From assembly GCF_001425305.1 (NCBI RefSeq), contig NZ_LMEE01000002.1, positions 65,284 to 129,283 on the forward strand: DNA of 64,000 nt, given 5' to 3'. Within the stretch, counting starts at the first letter, position 1; the number at the start of each line of letters is the position of its first letter. Source of the DNA: Phenylobacterium sp. Root1290 (GTDB lineage: Bacteria > Pseudomonadota > Alphaproteobacteria > Caulobacterales > Caulobacteraceae). The position numbers and the translations under genes were made by a program. The notes under the pieces are model-generated. The model was given only the letters and a program-made list of their open reading frames with translations. It was not told where the DNA came from and did not search any database. This document shows positions 14,310-22,461 of this stretch, in pieces.

Positions 14310-16337
14310 CTACTTCGCCACGCTCACGCTCGGCGGGGCGCTGAACGGCTTGACGTTCAGGTGCTCGTAGATCTCGGCCGGGTAGTAGGCCACGCCCCCG
14401 CGCATGGTCATGCGGATCTTGCGGATGTTGCTGATGTCGGCGGTGGGGTCGCCCTCGACCAGGAAGAAGTCGGCCAGCTTGCCACGCTCGATCGAGCCCA
14501 GCTGGTGGTCGCGCCCGAAGTAGGTCTCGGAGTCCAGCGTCGCCAGCCGCAGCGCCTTGCCCGGCGCGATCCCGGCCTGCACGTAGATCTCCAGTTCGCG
14601 CAGCAGCGAGAAGCCGGTGCCGTCGTCGGTGCCCGGCAACAGCTGGATCCCGCGGTCGTCGAGCAGCTTCAGGGTCTCCAGCACCTTGGCGTAGCCGGCA
14701 TGGTAGTCGGCGTCCTGCTGCGGATCGGCGATGGTGACGAAGTTGCGCTTGCGGTAGCGCTGATAGCCGACCGGCACATGGTCGATATAGGCGGCGTCGC
14801 CCTCCTGCACTTGGCCCGAGCGCGACAGCATCAGCCGCTCGAGGATCATCGCCGTGGTGTCCAGCGCCACGCCCTTTTCCTTCATCAGCGCCAGCGTCGC
14901 CTGCACGCGCGGGGCGTTCAGGTCCAGGTCCTTGGCGCGGGCCATGCCGGTCAGGCGCAGCGGCGTGCGGGTGTCTTCCTTGGGATCGAGGATCCAGCCC
15001 AGCATCAGCTGGTTGATGTGCGCGATGTCGTTGTAGCCGTCCTTGATCACCCGGTCGGGCGACGAGAACGCCGGCACGTGACCGGTCACGCCCATGCCCA
15101 GGCGATGCGCCTCGGCGGCGATCGGCGCCACCCAGTCGGGGTTCATCGAGTTGTAGATCTTGATCTGCCAGTAGCCGTGGTCGGCGTACCAGCGCACGTC
15201 CCTCAGCGCCCCCTCCAGGCTGTCGGCGATGAAGCCGTGCCGGGCCGAATAGGGGCTGCGGCCTTCCAGGAAGCCGTTGCGGACGATGCGCGGCCCGGCC
15301 AGCTTGCCGGTCTCCAGCCCATCGATCCAGCCCAGCAGCTCTTCGTTGTAGTTGCCCTGGTCGCGGACCGAGGTCACCCCGGCCGCCAGGTTGAACAGGT
15401 TCGACTGCAAGGTCGTGTGCGAGTGCATGTCGTGCAGGCCGGGCACCAGCGTCCCGCCCTGTCCGTCGATCGCCGTCTCGCCCTTGGGGACCGGGCGGCT
15501 CGCGTCCTCAGGCTCGACGCTGGTGATCTGGTCCTTGAACACCGTCACGGTCGAAAGCCCGCCGACCTTCATGGTCTTGGGATCGAACACCTTGACGTTG
15601 CGGATGCGCACCGGGGTGTCGAAGCGGTGGGCCAGCTTGGCCTGGGCGTCGACCGCCGCCTGCAGGTCGACCTCGCGGCTCACCTTCTGCAGTTGCGGGA
15701 TGGCGGCCTCGGCCCCCTCGCGGATCAGGCCGCCGTCCAGCGTCCCGAACAGTTCGCCCTTCCTGTCGATCAGCACATAGCTCGGCGACAGGTCGATGCC
15801 CGACAGTTCATAGACGGTGACCGGGACCGCGGCCTTGCCCTCGCCCAAGGTCAGCTTGCGCACTTCCTTCAGGCGCATCTCGCCCGACGGCGCCAGCGGC
15901 AGGGTGTTGTTCGGCGCCTTCAGCAGCGCCTTCACATAGACGCCCAGCATCCACGGGCTCGCGTCGTTGGCGGCATAGAGGATCGGCTTGGCGGCGGCGA
16001 TCTGCCCCTTGTCGGCCTGGCTGGTCCATTCGGCCTTGCCCGCGCTCCAGGCGAAGCGCTCCTGCACCGGGCTGCCGAACAGCGACGAGCCGTCGATCGA
16101 CCAGGTCGTCGGCACGCCCGAGGCGTCCAGTTCGATGGTCTCCTTGGCCTTGGGGCCGCGGCCGTTGTTGCTGACCGCATAGTCGACGGCGACCTTGCGG
16201 CCCTGCACGTCGGCGGTCAGGTGGCCGACCTTCTCGCCGTTGGCGATGACCACGAAGCTTTGCACCTGCGCGGCGGCCGGACCGGCGAGACCGGCGGCCA
16301 GGCTGAGGGCGAGGAACGAGACGCGAGCTGAGAACAT
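14310..16337 (-). CDS. Exported amidohydrolase with large N-terminal extension
   Basis: The protein is 675 residues from the ATG at 16337. The frame stays open back to 16538, but that stretch runs through the inverted repeats and is non-coding. A Sec signal ends near PAAAQ. Residues about 25-240 form a beta-rich domain I do not recognise. From about 243 the amidohydrolase fold begins (RIRNVKVFDPKTMKVGG), with H305 and H307 in GLHDMHSHTT, a candidate carbamylated K393 in QIKIYNS, H420 in TGHVP, H440 in IAHINQ and an Asp in LLPGTDDGTG. It is similar in style to exported Xaa-Pro dipeptidase/imidazolonepropionase-type amidohydrolases and lies next to carboxypeptidases, so peptide cleavage is a reasonable inference. 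Confidence 0.88.
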   Translation of the reverse strand: MFSARVSFLALSLAAGLAGPAAAQVQSFVVIANGEKVGHLTADVQGRKVAVDYAVSNNGRGPKAKETIELDASGVPTTWSIDGSSLFGSPVQERFAWSAGKAEWTSQADKGQIAAAKPILYAANDASPWMLGVYVKALLKAPNNTLPLAPSGEMRLKEVRKLTLGEGKAAVPVTVYELSGIDLSPSYVLIDRKGELFGTLDGGLIREGAEAAIPQLQKVSREVDLQAAVDAQAKLAHRFDTPVRIRNVKVFDPKTMKVGGLSTVTVFKDQITSVEPEDASRPVPKGETAIDGQGGTLVPGLHDMHSHTTLQSNLFNLAAGVTSVRDQGNYNEELLGWIDGLETGKLAGPRIVRNGFLEGRSPYSARHGFIADSLEGALRDVRWYADHGYWQIKIYNSMNPDWVAPIAAEAHRLGMGVTGHVPAFSSPDRVIKDGYNDIAHINQLMLGWILDPKEDTRTPLRLTGMARAKDLDLNAPRVQATLALMKEKGVALDTTAMILERLMLSRSGQVQEGDAAYIDHVPVGYQRYRKRNFVTIADPQQDADYHAGYAKVLETLKLLDDRGIQLLPGTDDGTGFSLLRELEIYVQAGIAPGKALRLATLDSETYFGRDHQLGSIERGKLADFFLVEGDPTADISNIRKIRMTMRGGVAYYPAEIYEHLNVKPFSAPPSVSVAK

Positions 16338-16370
16338 CGGGGGGGACTTCTTCTGACGAGCAACGACTTC

Positions 16371-16420
16371 CTTCGCCCCTAAGGGGAGAAGGTGGCGGGC
16401 CAAGCCCGCCGGATGAGGGG
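16371..16420 (+). repeat. 50-nt REP-like structured repeat, copy 1
   Basis: This unit contains CCCCTAAGGGG, then AGAAGGTGG, an inner perfect hairpin (GGCGGGC, loop CAA, GCCCGCC) and the end CGGATGAGGGG. It is inverted relative to copy 2 at 16464-16513, with 39 of 50 positions identical. It lies in the gap between the carboxypeptidase stop (16541) and the amidohydrolase start (16337). Confidence 0.8.
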
Positions 16421-16463
16421 ATGCGGCGCGCCTGGCGAGCGCCGTGCTGACGAGAGGCCCTTG

Positions 16464-16513
16464 CCCCTCATCCGACCCGCTGCGCGGGCCACCTTCTCCC
16501 CGACGGGGAGAAG
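16464..16513 (-). repeat. 50-nt REP-like structured repeat, copy 2 (inverted)
   Basis: Read on the minus strand it begins CTTCTCCCC, shares AGAAGGTGG and CGGATGAGGGG with copy 1, and carries an inner hairpin GGCCCGC-GCA-GCGGGTC. The inner stem differs from copy 1 by compensatory changes while pairing is kept. The two copies together can form a long stem-loop in any transcript crossing them. Confidence 0.8.
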
Positions 16514-16540
16514 AAAGCTGATGCACGGGCTCGGCCACGC

Positions 16541-18010
16541 CTAGGGCGCCACGAACTTGCGCACGGCGGCGCTCAGCGCCGCGTGGTTGCCGGGATCGGT
16601 GAACACCGAGTGGCCGCCGTCGAAATAGGCCGCGGTCAGCCGCTCGCCGGGCACGCCGGCCTGATCGAGGGCGTAGCGCGCGCCATAGGGGGGCGTGGTG
16701 ACGTCGAAGTAGCCGGCCGCCCAGAACAGTCGCAGCTTCGGACTGGCCTGCATGGCCTTGCCGAGCAGTCCGTTGACGTCGGTCATGCCCTGGTGGTCCC
16801 AGGCCGAATTCACGTCGAGGTTCAGCGAGTTATAGGTCTCGGCTGTGCGGAACTTCAGCGTGTCCTTGAAATAGGACTCCAGCGCCGGCTTGCCCGCCGC
16901 CACCGGCAGCATCCCGGTCGGCTTGGGCCCCGGCGGCCGCGGTTCGGCGAAGCCCATGCCCGGATCGTCATAGGGCGGCCGCTTGGCCGGGGCGTCGAGG
17001 CGCGCCGTGGCCCGCCCGTCCAGCTGGCCGGTGCGCAGCCCCTGGTCCTTCAGCAGGTTGAACATGAAGTCCTCGCGGCTCAGCCGCAGGTCCTTGGCCA
17101 GGATGAAATCGGCCGGCAGACCGATCATCTCGGCCATCTTCTCGGCGACCTGGCGCTTCTCCGCCGCCGGCAGGCTCGCGCCCTTGATCAGGGCGGTGAC
17201 ATACTGGGTGCGGGCGAACTCGACGGCCTCGTCGTGCACCTGCTGCACGCTGCGTCCGGCCCGGTCGACCTTGCGGTGATACCAGGCTGTGGTCGCAAAG
17301 GTCGGCAGCGTCGTCACATAGGGCATCTCGCGCCCCGGCGGGTAGCCGACCAGGGCGAACAGCAGGATGCCGTCCAGCTTCAGGTCCGCCCCGATGTCGG
17401 CGACCAGCGCCGCGCGGGTCGTGCCATAGCTCTGGCCCAGCATGTAGCGCGGCGAGGCCTCGCGGCCGTTCGCCTTCAGCCACTGGCTCATCACCGTCTT
17501 GACCGAGGCGGCGTCGCCGTCGCGGCTCCAGAACAGCTTGCCGTCGACGCCCGGGAACGGGCGGCTGTAACCGGTGCCGATCGGATCGATGAACACCAGG
17601 TCGGCGGCGTCGAGAATGCTGTCGGGATTGTCGACCATCCGCTGGTCCGGCCCGTCGTCGGTGCGCTTCTTGGGGCCGAACGCCCCGAAGTGCAGCGGCG
17701 TGGTCGAGGCGCCCGGCCCGCCGTTGAACAGGAACAGCACCGGACGGCCGGCGTCCTTGCCGCCCTCGCGGATGTAGGACGTGGTCACCAGCGATCCGGT
17801 CGGCGCACCGGCGGCGTCGGTCAGGATGGTCTCGGCGACGATGGCCTTGTAGGCGACCTTCTGGCCGTTGAACGTCCCGACGTGACGGGTCTCGGCCACC
17901 ACGGGGGCGCGGCCAGCGATCGCCGGCGCTGGCTGCGCGGCCACGGCGCCGCCCGCCGTCATCGCGGTGAGGCAGGCTCCCAATAGCAGCGCCCGCAGGC
18001 TCGCACGCAT
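16541..18010 (-). CDS. Peptidase S10-type serine carboxypeptidase, exported
   Basis: The protein is 489 residues from the ATG at 18010; an earlier in-frame start at 18097 would place 29 charged residues ahead of a clear Sec signal (LRALLLGACLTAMTAGGAVAAQ). S10 landmarks are FLFNGGPGAST (residues 94-102), DLVFIDPIGTGYSRP and the nucleophile S194 in GQSYGTTRA. The catalytic His lies near the end (DGGHSVF). The residue before the Ser is Gln rather than the usual Glu. It should remove C-terminal residues from periplasmic peptides. It is the first of three S10 genes and is divergent from the second, with 334 bp between the starts. Confidence 0.9.
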   Translation of the reverse strand: MRASLRALLLGACLTAMTAGGAVAAQPAPAIAGRAPVVAETRHVGTFNGQKVAYKAIVAETILTDAAGAPTGSLVTTSYIREGGKDAGRPVLFLFNGGPGASTTPLHFGAFGPKKRTDDGPDQRMVDNPDSILDAADLVFIDPIGTGYSRPFPGVDGKLFWSRDGDAASVKTVMSQWLKANGREASPRYMLGQSYGTTRAALVADIGADLKLDGILLFALVGYPPGREMPYVTTLPTFATTAWYHRKVDRAGRSVQQVHDEAVEFARTQYVTALIKGASLPAAEKRQVAEKMAEMIGLPADFILAKDLRLSREDFMFNLLKDQGLRTGQLDGRATARLDAPAKRPPYDDPGMGFAEPRPPGPKPTGMLPVAAGKPALESYFKDTLKFRTAETYNSLNLDVNSAWDHQGMTDVNGLLGKAMQASPKLRLFWAAGYFDVTTPPYGARYALDQAGVPGERLTAAYFDGGHSVFTDPGNHAALSAAVRKFVAP

Positions 18011-18344
18011 ATTCGTTCCCCCGATGGTCTCGACATACGATAGCCGCGCCCGGCAGAATTTCTTTTCGAACTGCGCGCCCCGGACACCAGGCCGCACATA
18101 GGCTAGTCAGGTTTCTGCAAGCGCGCCGAATAGCTTATGCCGCATGCCGATAGCTGCCGATGGGCTCTTTGGGCTTGGATAGGTTCGACCTCGCGGCGCG
18201 AAATGGCCGCATGGACCATGCACGGCGCGGTCGCCTCATTGCATAAAGCCGTCGCGCAGATCAGGGCCGCCCGCCAACATCGGCAAGATAATGCGGTCTC
18301 CGCTGCTTAACCTGCCGGTAGAAACCGACTGGAGACCTACAAGC
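18011..18344. other. Divergent intergenic region between two S10 carboxypeptidase genes
   Basis: No convincing gene or hairpin is visible in these 334 bp. It must contain both promoters. The short direct repeat GCCGATAGCTGCCGAT-like segment near 18147-18162 is the only local pattern I noticed, and I cannot assign a regulator. A GATAAT stretch at 18287-18292 could be a minus-10 element for the plus-strand gene, but no good minus-35 accompanies it. Confidence 0.5.
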
Positions 18345-19823
18345 GTGAAGCCCGCCTCCCTCGCCCTCTTCCTCCTCTGCGCCGCCGCTCCGCAGGCCTT
18401 CGCCCAGGCCCCGGCCGCCGTCGCCGCGCCCGCGGCCGAGAGCTTCGTCACCCGTCACACAGGGACCTTCAACGGCCAGAAGGTGAAGTACGTCGCCACG
18501 GTCGGCGAGACCGTGCTGCGCGATGCGCAAGGCGCGCCGACCATCCGCTTCGTCACCACCTCCTATGTCCGCGACGGCGCGAAGGATCAGGCGGTGCGGC
18601 CGGTGATCTTCCTGTTCAACGGCGGCCCCAGCTCGGCATCGACATGGCTGCACATGGGCGCCTTCGGCCCGCGCCGGATCTCCCCGCCGCAGGACGTGAA
18701 CGCCGAAATCCCCAAGCCTTACAAGGTCGTGGACAACGCCTACTCGCTGCTCGACGTCGCCGACCTGGTGTTCATCGATCCGGCCGAGACCGGCTTCACC
18801 CGCGTGCAGCCGGCCGCCAAGCGCGCCGACTTCTACCAGGTGGACGGCGACGCCAAGTCGGTCTCGGGCTTCGTCGAAGCCTGGCTCAAGGCCAATGGCC
18901 GCGAAGCTTCCCCCAAGTACGTGCTCGGCGAGAGCTACGGCACGCTCCGCGCCGCGGTGATGGCCGGCCAGCTGGCCAAGACCACCCCGCTCGACGGCGT
19001 CATCCTGATGGGCCAGGCAGTCAACATGATGGAGACCAGCCAGCGTCCGGGCAACGCGATCTCCTACGCGACCAACATCACCGCCCTGGCCGCCGTCGCC
19101 GCCTATCACGGCCGCGCCGACACCGGCGGCAAGACCGTCGCCGCCTTCGTCGACGACGCCTATGCCTTTGGAATGAATGAGTATCTCGCCGCTCTGGTGA
19201 AGGGCCAGGACCTTCCCGCCGCCGAGCGCGAGGCCATCGCCCGCAAGCTCCAGGCCTTCACCGGCATCAGCGCCGACTACTACCTGGCCCACGACCTGAT
19301 CATCTCCAAGGTCGACTTCGTCAGCGAGCTGCTCAAGGACGAGGGCCGGGTCGTGGGGGTGTACGACGCCCGCTACAGCGCGCCGGTCGCCGCCCCTGGC
19401 GCCCGCCAGGTCGACCCGTTCGGCAAGGTCATGGACATGGTCCGCCCGAGCTTCGACGCCTACATGACCGAGCAGCTCAAGGTGACCTGGCCGATGGCCG
19501 AGTACCGGTCCTTCGCACCCGAGACCCTGGGCTGGGGCTGGTCGCCCACCAGCGGCATCGGCGGTCCGTTCAACGACTTTGATTATCAAGCCAATTTCGG
19601 CCTGGCGCTGAAGGCCAAGCCGACCTTCCGGCTGATGATCGGCGCCGGCTATTACGACACCACGACCACCATCGGCCCTGCCCGCTATCTCAAGGCCCGC
19701 GGCGCGCTGCCCGCCGAGCGCGTGGTGCTCCACGACTACGAAGGCGGCCACATGGCCTACACCAACGAGGACGCCCTCAAGGCGTTCAGCAACGACGTGC
19801 GGGCGTTCGTGACGGGGCGCTAG
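18345..19823 (+). CDS. Peptidase S10-type serine carboxypeptidase, exported
   Basis: The protein is 492 residues from the GTG at 18345, which has GGAG about 10 bp upstream and starts the signal peptide directly (KPASLALFLLCAAAPQAFAQ). An ATG at 18291 would add 18 residues before the signal and is disfavoured. S10 features are IFLFNGGPSSASTWLHMGAFGPR (residues 88-110), LVFIDPAETGFTR, catalytic S198 in GESYGTLRAA and a C-terminal EGGHMAY His. The oxyanion/substrate loop reads NGGPSS instead of NGGPGS. Its TAG stop shares the palindrome CTAG with the stop of the convergent M61 gene (4-bp overlap). It acts in the periplasm on peptides. Confidence 0.9.
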   Translation: MKPASLALFLLCAAAPQAFAQAPAAVAAPAAESFVTRHTGTFNGQKVKYVATVGETVLRDAQGAPTIRFVTTSYVRDGAKDQAVRPVIFLFNGGPSSASTWLHMGAFGPRRISPPQDVNAEIPKPYKVVDNAYSLLDVADLVFIDPAETGFTRVQPAAKRADFYQVDGDAKSVSGFVEAWLKANGREASPKYVLGESYGTLRAAVMAGQLAKTTPLDGVILMGQAVNMMETSQRPGNAISYATNITALAAVAAYHGRADTGGKTVAAFVDDAYAFGMNEYLAALVKGQDLPAAEREAIARKLQAFTGISADYYLAHDLIISKVDFVSELLKDEGRVVGVYDARYSAPVAAPGARQVDPFGKVMDMVRPSFDAYMTEQLKVTWPMAEYRSFAPETLGWGWSPTSGIGGPFNDFDYQANFGLALKAKPTFRLMIGAGYYDTTTTIGPARYLKARGALPAERVVLHDYEGGHMAYTNEDALKAFSNDVRAFVTGR

Positions 19824-21511
19824 GCGCCCCGTCCGCAGGCCGTGTCCGGCACGCCGGGCACGCGCTTCCACTGGTAGATTTCGACTTCATCTGCCCGCGG
19901 CAAGTAGCTGATTGGGAAGGTCTTTCCGTCGCGCGTGATCTGCAGGATCAACTGCCTGTCCGGATCACCCTGCACCCCGTCCAGGGCCTGGCTGTAGGTG
20001 ACCACGTCGCCGTTGCGCAGGCCGGCCTTGGCCGCCTCGCTGCCCGGCTGCAGGTCGCGGATCGTCTTGACGTCGCCGACCAGGGACTTGGGCTCGAAGC
20101 CCAGCTCGAAGCGGCGCACCTTGCCGGTCGTGCGCGTGAAGCATGGCCCGAACCCGTCGGCCTCGGGCAGCATCAGCGCGCCCTTCAGCATGTCCGCGTG
20201 GATCTTGGCCCCTGCGGCGCCCAGCTCCTTGTCCAGCAGCGCCAGCCAGTCGGCCTCGCCCGTCGTCTGGCCGCGGCGCTCGCGCTCGACCATCTCAAGG
20301 ACCAGGTCGTCCACCGAGCGCTTGCCGCCCGAGGCCTTGCGGATCTGGCCGTCCAGTACCGCGAAGTACATCGCGCCCCGGTCATAGGGCAGCACGCGCA
20401 CGCGGGTGTCCTCCCAGAAGCGCGGGGCGATCTGGTCATTGGGCGTGTCGTTCAGCGGATTGGAGTAGTAGCGCCGGGCCGTCTCGTTGATGTCCGCCAG
20501 GTAGTCGTCCGGCGTGATCAGGCCCGCACGCATCGGCAGAAGTGCTTGATAAAAGACAGCATTCCCCTCGCCGAACCACTGACCCGGGCCATCCACGGCC
20601 GTCCAGGTGTGGATCATCTCGTGCGCCAGGGTGCCCTTCAGCGCCTCGCCCGAACCAGTCTTGCCGTAGGTGGTCAGGAACGAGTTGGTCAGCGCCGCCC
20701 CGCCCCCGGCGTTGATCGGGTTGTAGCGCAGGAACACCCGGTACGGCGGTTCGCTGGGATCGCGGAAGAACTTGATCATCCAGCTGTGCAGCTGCTGGGT
20801 CCAGTCCATCACCGGCCCCGGCTCGAAAGGCGGGGTCCCCAGCCAGACCGCCGAGAAACCACCCTTAGGAACCTGCGGATAGCGATGCATCGGCCCGGCC
20901 ATGAACACCGTCGACATCAGCCGCCCCGCCGGCCCGACGCCCAACGAGACGTCGCCGTCGCCATAGCTCGACGTCGCCGCCGCCCCCGGCAGCTGCTTCA
21001 GGTCCCAGCGCAGACTGACGTCGTAGGCCTGCTTGCCCTCCGGGATCAGGATGAAGGTGTTGCCCACCCCCGACAGCCCGCCGCCCTCGGTGCGCAGCTG
21101 ATAGGGCGGACCCGAGCCGCGCTTGGGCGGGGTGTTGTCGATCGGCGCGCGATAGCTGACCGTCAGATCGCCCTTCACCGCGCGGCCCGGAATCCAATGC
21201 CGCGCATAGGCGATGGCCACCGGATCGTCCTTGAAGGTCAAGGGCACCTCGCCCGCGGCGTCCGTGGCGCGCAGGTTCTGCAGCGTCGTGGCGACGGTGG
21301 CGGTGTTGGCGATCACGACAGGCAGGGTCAGCACCGGCCGGCCGGCCGGAGCATCCACCCCCGACAGCTTCAGGGTGACGTCCAGATGTCCCTGCTCGGC
21401 GTCGGCGGCCAGCGGCCCGGGCGCGAGGACGACCTCGAACCGCGCCTGCGCCTGCGCCACGGAGGCCAGGCTGACCGTGGCCAGGAGAGCGGCGGCGAAG
21501 CACATGCGCAT
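19820..21511 (-). CDS. M61-type metallopeptidase with C-terminal PDZ domain, exported
   Basis: The protein is 563 residues from the ATG at 21511, which overlaps the upstream stop by one base (TGATG). A Sec signal (MCFAAALLATVSLASVAQAQ) precedes a beta-rich N-terminal domain. The zinc site HEMIH sits in TLAHEMIHTWTAVDG, with the third ligand in QWFGEGNAVFYQ, as in glycyl-aminopeptidase-like M61 enzymes. A PDZ-like region near the end (SEAAKAGLRNGDVVTYSQALDGVQGDPDRQLILQITRDGK) may hold substrates. It is the last gene of the operon OCD - permease - OCD - M61 and converges on the S10 gene, which suggests joint peptide breakdown before amino-acid uptake. Confidence 0.9.
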   Translation of the reverse strand: MRMCFAAALLATVSLASVAQAQARFEVVLAPGPLAADAEQGHLDVTLKLSGVDAPAGRPVLTLPVVIANTATVATTLQNLRATDAAGEVPLTFKDDPVAIAYARHWIPGRAVKGDLTVSYRAPIDNTPPKRGSGPPYQLRTEGGGLSGVGNTFILIPEGKQAYDVSLRWDLKQLPGAAATSSYGDGDVSLGVGPAGRLMSTVFMAGPMHRYPQVPKGGFSAVWLGTPPFEPGPVMDWTQQLHSWMIKFFRDPSEPPYRVFLRYNPINAGGGAALTNSFLTTYGKTGSGEALKGTLAHEMIHTWTAVDGPGQWFGEGNAVFYQALLPMRAGLITPDDYLADINETARRYYSNPLNDTPNDQIAPRFWEDTRVRVLPYDRGAMYFAVLDGQIRKASGGKRSVDDLVLEMVERERRGQTTGEADWLALLDKELGAAGAKIHADMLKGALMLPEADGFGPCFTRTTGKVRRFELGFEPKSLVGDVKTIRDLQPGSEAAKAGLRNGDVVTYSQALDGVQGDPDRQLILQITRDGKTFPISYLPRADEVEIYQWKRVPGVPDTACGRGA

Positions 21512-22461
21512 CAGGCGTTTTCCGATTGCTTGAAGAGAGCCCAGGCGCTGGCCAGATCCTGCACCACGTGGCCGAGGGACTTGTAAATCGTGACCTGGGA
21601 GGGGCTCTGACGGCCCTCGAGCTCGCCGGCGAAGACCTGGCCGATCTCGCCGACCACGTGCCGCTCGTCGATCAGCCCGGCGTCCCTGGCCTTCAGGTAC
21701 TCCGCGCCCTGGGCCAGCACGCCCTCGCGGCTGTCGGCGATAAACCGGGCGCGGACCACCAGGTCGTCGTCGATCTCCACCGGCCCCGCATAGCTGGAGC
21801 CGACCACATTGACGTGGGTCCCCGGCGCGACCCAGGCGCCGTTGAGGATCGGCTCCTTGGCGGCGCTGACGGTGCAGATGATGTCGGCTTCGGCGACCGC
21901 ATCCTTGGCGTGGACGAAGGCGGTCGCCGGAACGCCCAGTTCGGCCGCCATCGCCGCGGCGAACGCCTGGGCGCGGTCGAGCGAGCGGCCCCACACGGCG
22001 ACCTGTTCCAGCGGCCGCACCTTGGCGATGGCACGGGCGTGGGTGGCGGCCTGCTCGCCATAGCCCAGTAGCGCCAGGCGGCGCGCCTCAGGGCGGGCCA
22101 GCGCGTCGGTGGCGGCGGCGCTGGCGGCGGCGGTGCGGATCGCCGTCACCTCGCCGGCATGGACCACGCAGGCCGGCGCCCCGGTCGCCGGGTCGAACAG
22201 CACGATCAGCCCCTGGTGCGACTGGCGGCCCTTGGCGAAGTTCTCGGGATAGACGCTGATGACCTTGGCCCCGAACGGCGCGTCCTCGCCCATGGCTCCC
22301 GGCATCAGGCCGAACATCCGCCCCTCGGCCAGCGGGATGATCGAACGCAGCAGCTGGCGCGTCTGGCCGGTCGAGAAGGCGATCATCGCCTCGCGCACGA
22401 TCGGAATGGCGAGCTCGTAGGTCAGCCGCTCGGCGACCTCCCGGCGGTCGATGACGCGCAT
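21511..22461 (-). CDS. Ornithine cyclodeaminase / mu-crystallin family protein (copy 1)
   Basis: The protein is 316 residues and cytoplasmic. Family landmarks are LRSIIPLAEGRMFGLMPGAM, AKVISVYPEN, VVHAGEVTAIRTAAASAAATDALARP (substrate-binding and nucleotide contacts), the NAD(P)-binding LALLGYGEQAATHARAI with a slightly relaxed glycine motif, and GTHVNVVGSSYAGPVEID. The family includes ornithine cyclodeaminase, alanine and arginine dehydrogenases and ketimine reductases, so the reaction cannot be fixed. It overlaps the permease stop by one base (TGATG). A second copy lies on the other side of the permease. Confidence 0.9.
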   Translation of the reverse strand: MRVIDRREVAERLTYELAIPIVREAMIAFSTGQTRQLLRSIIPLAEGRMFGLMPGAMGEDAPFGAKVISVYPENFAKGRQSHQGLIVLFDPATGAPACVVHAGEVTAIRTAAASAAATDALARPEARRLALLGYGEQAATHARAIAKVRPLEQVAVWGRSLDRAQAFAAAMAAELGVPATAFVHAKDAVAEADIICTVSAAKEPILNGAWVAPGTHVNVVGSSYAGPVEIDDDLVVRARFIADSREGVLAQGAEYLKARDAGLIDERHVVGEIGQVFAGELEGRQSPSQVTIYKSLGHVVQDLASAWALFKQSENA

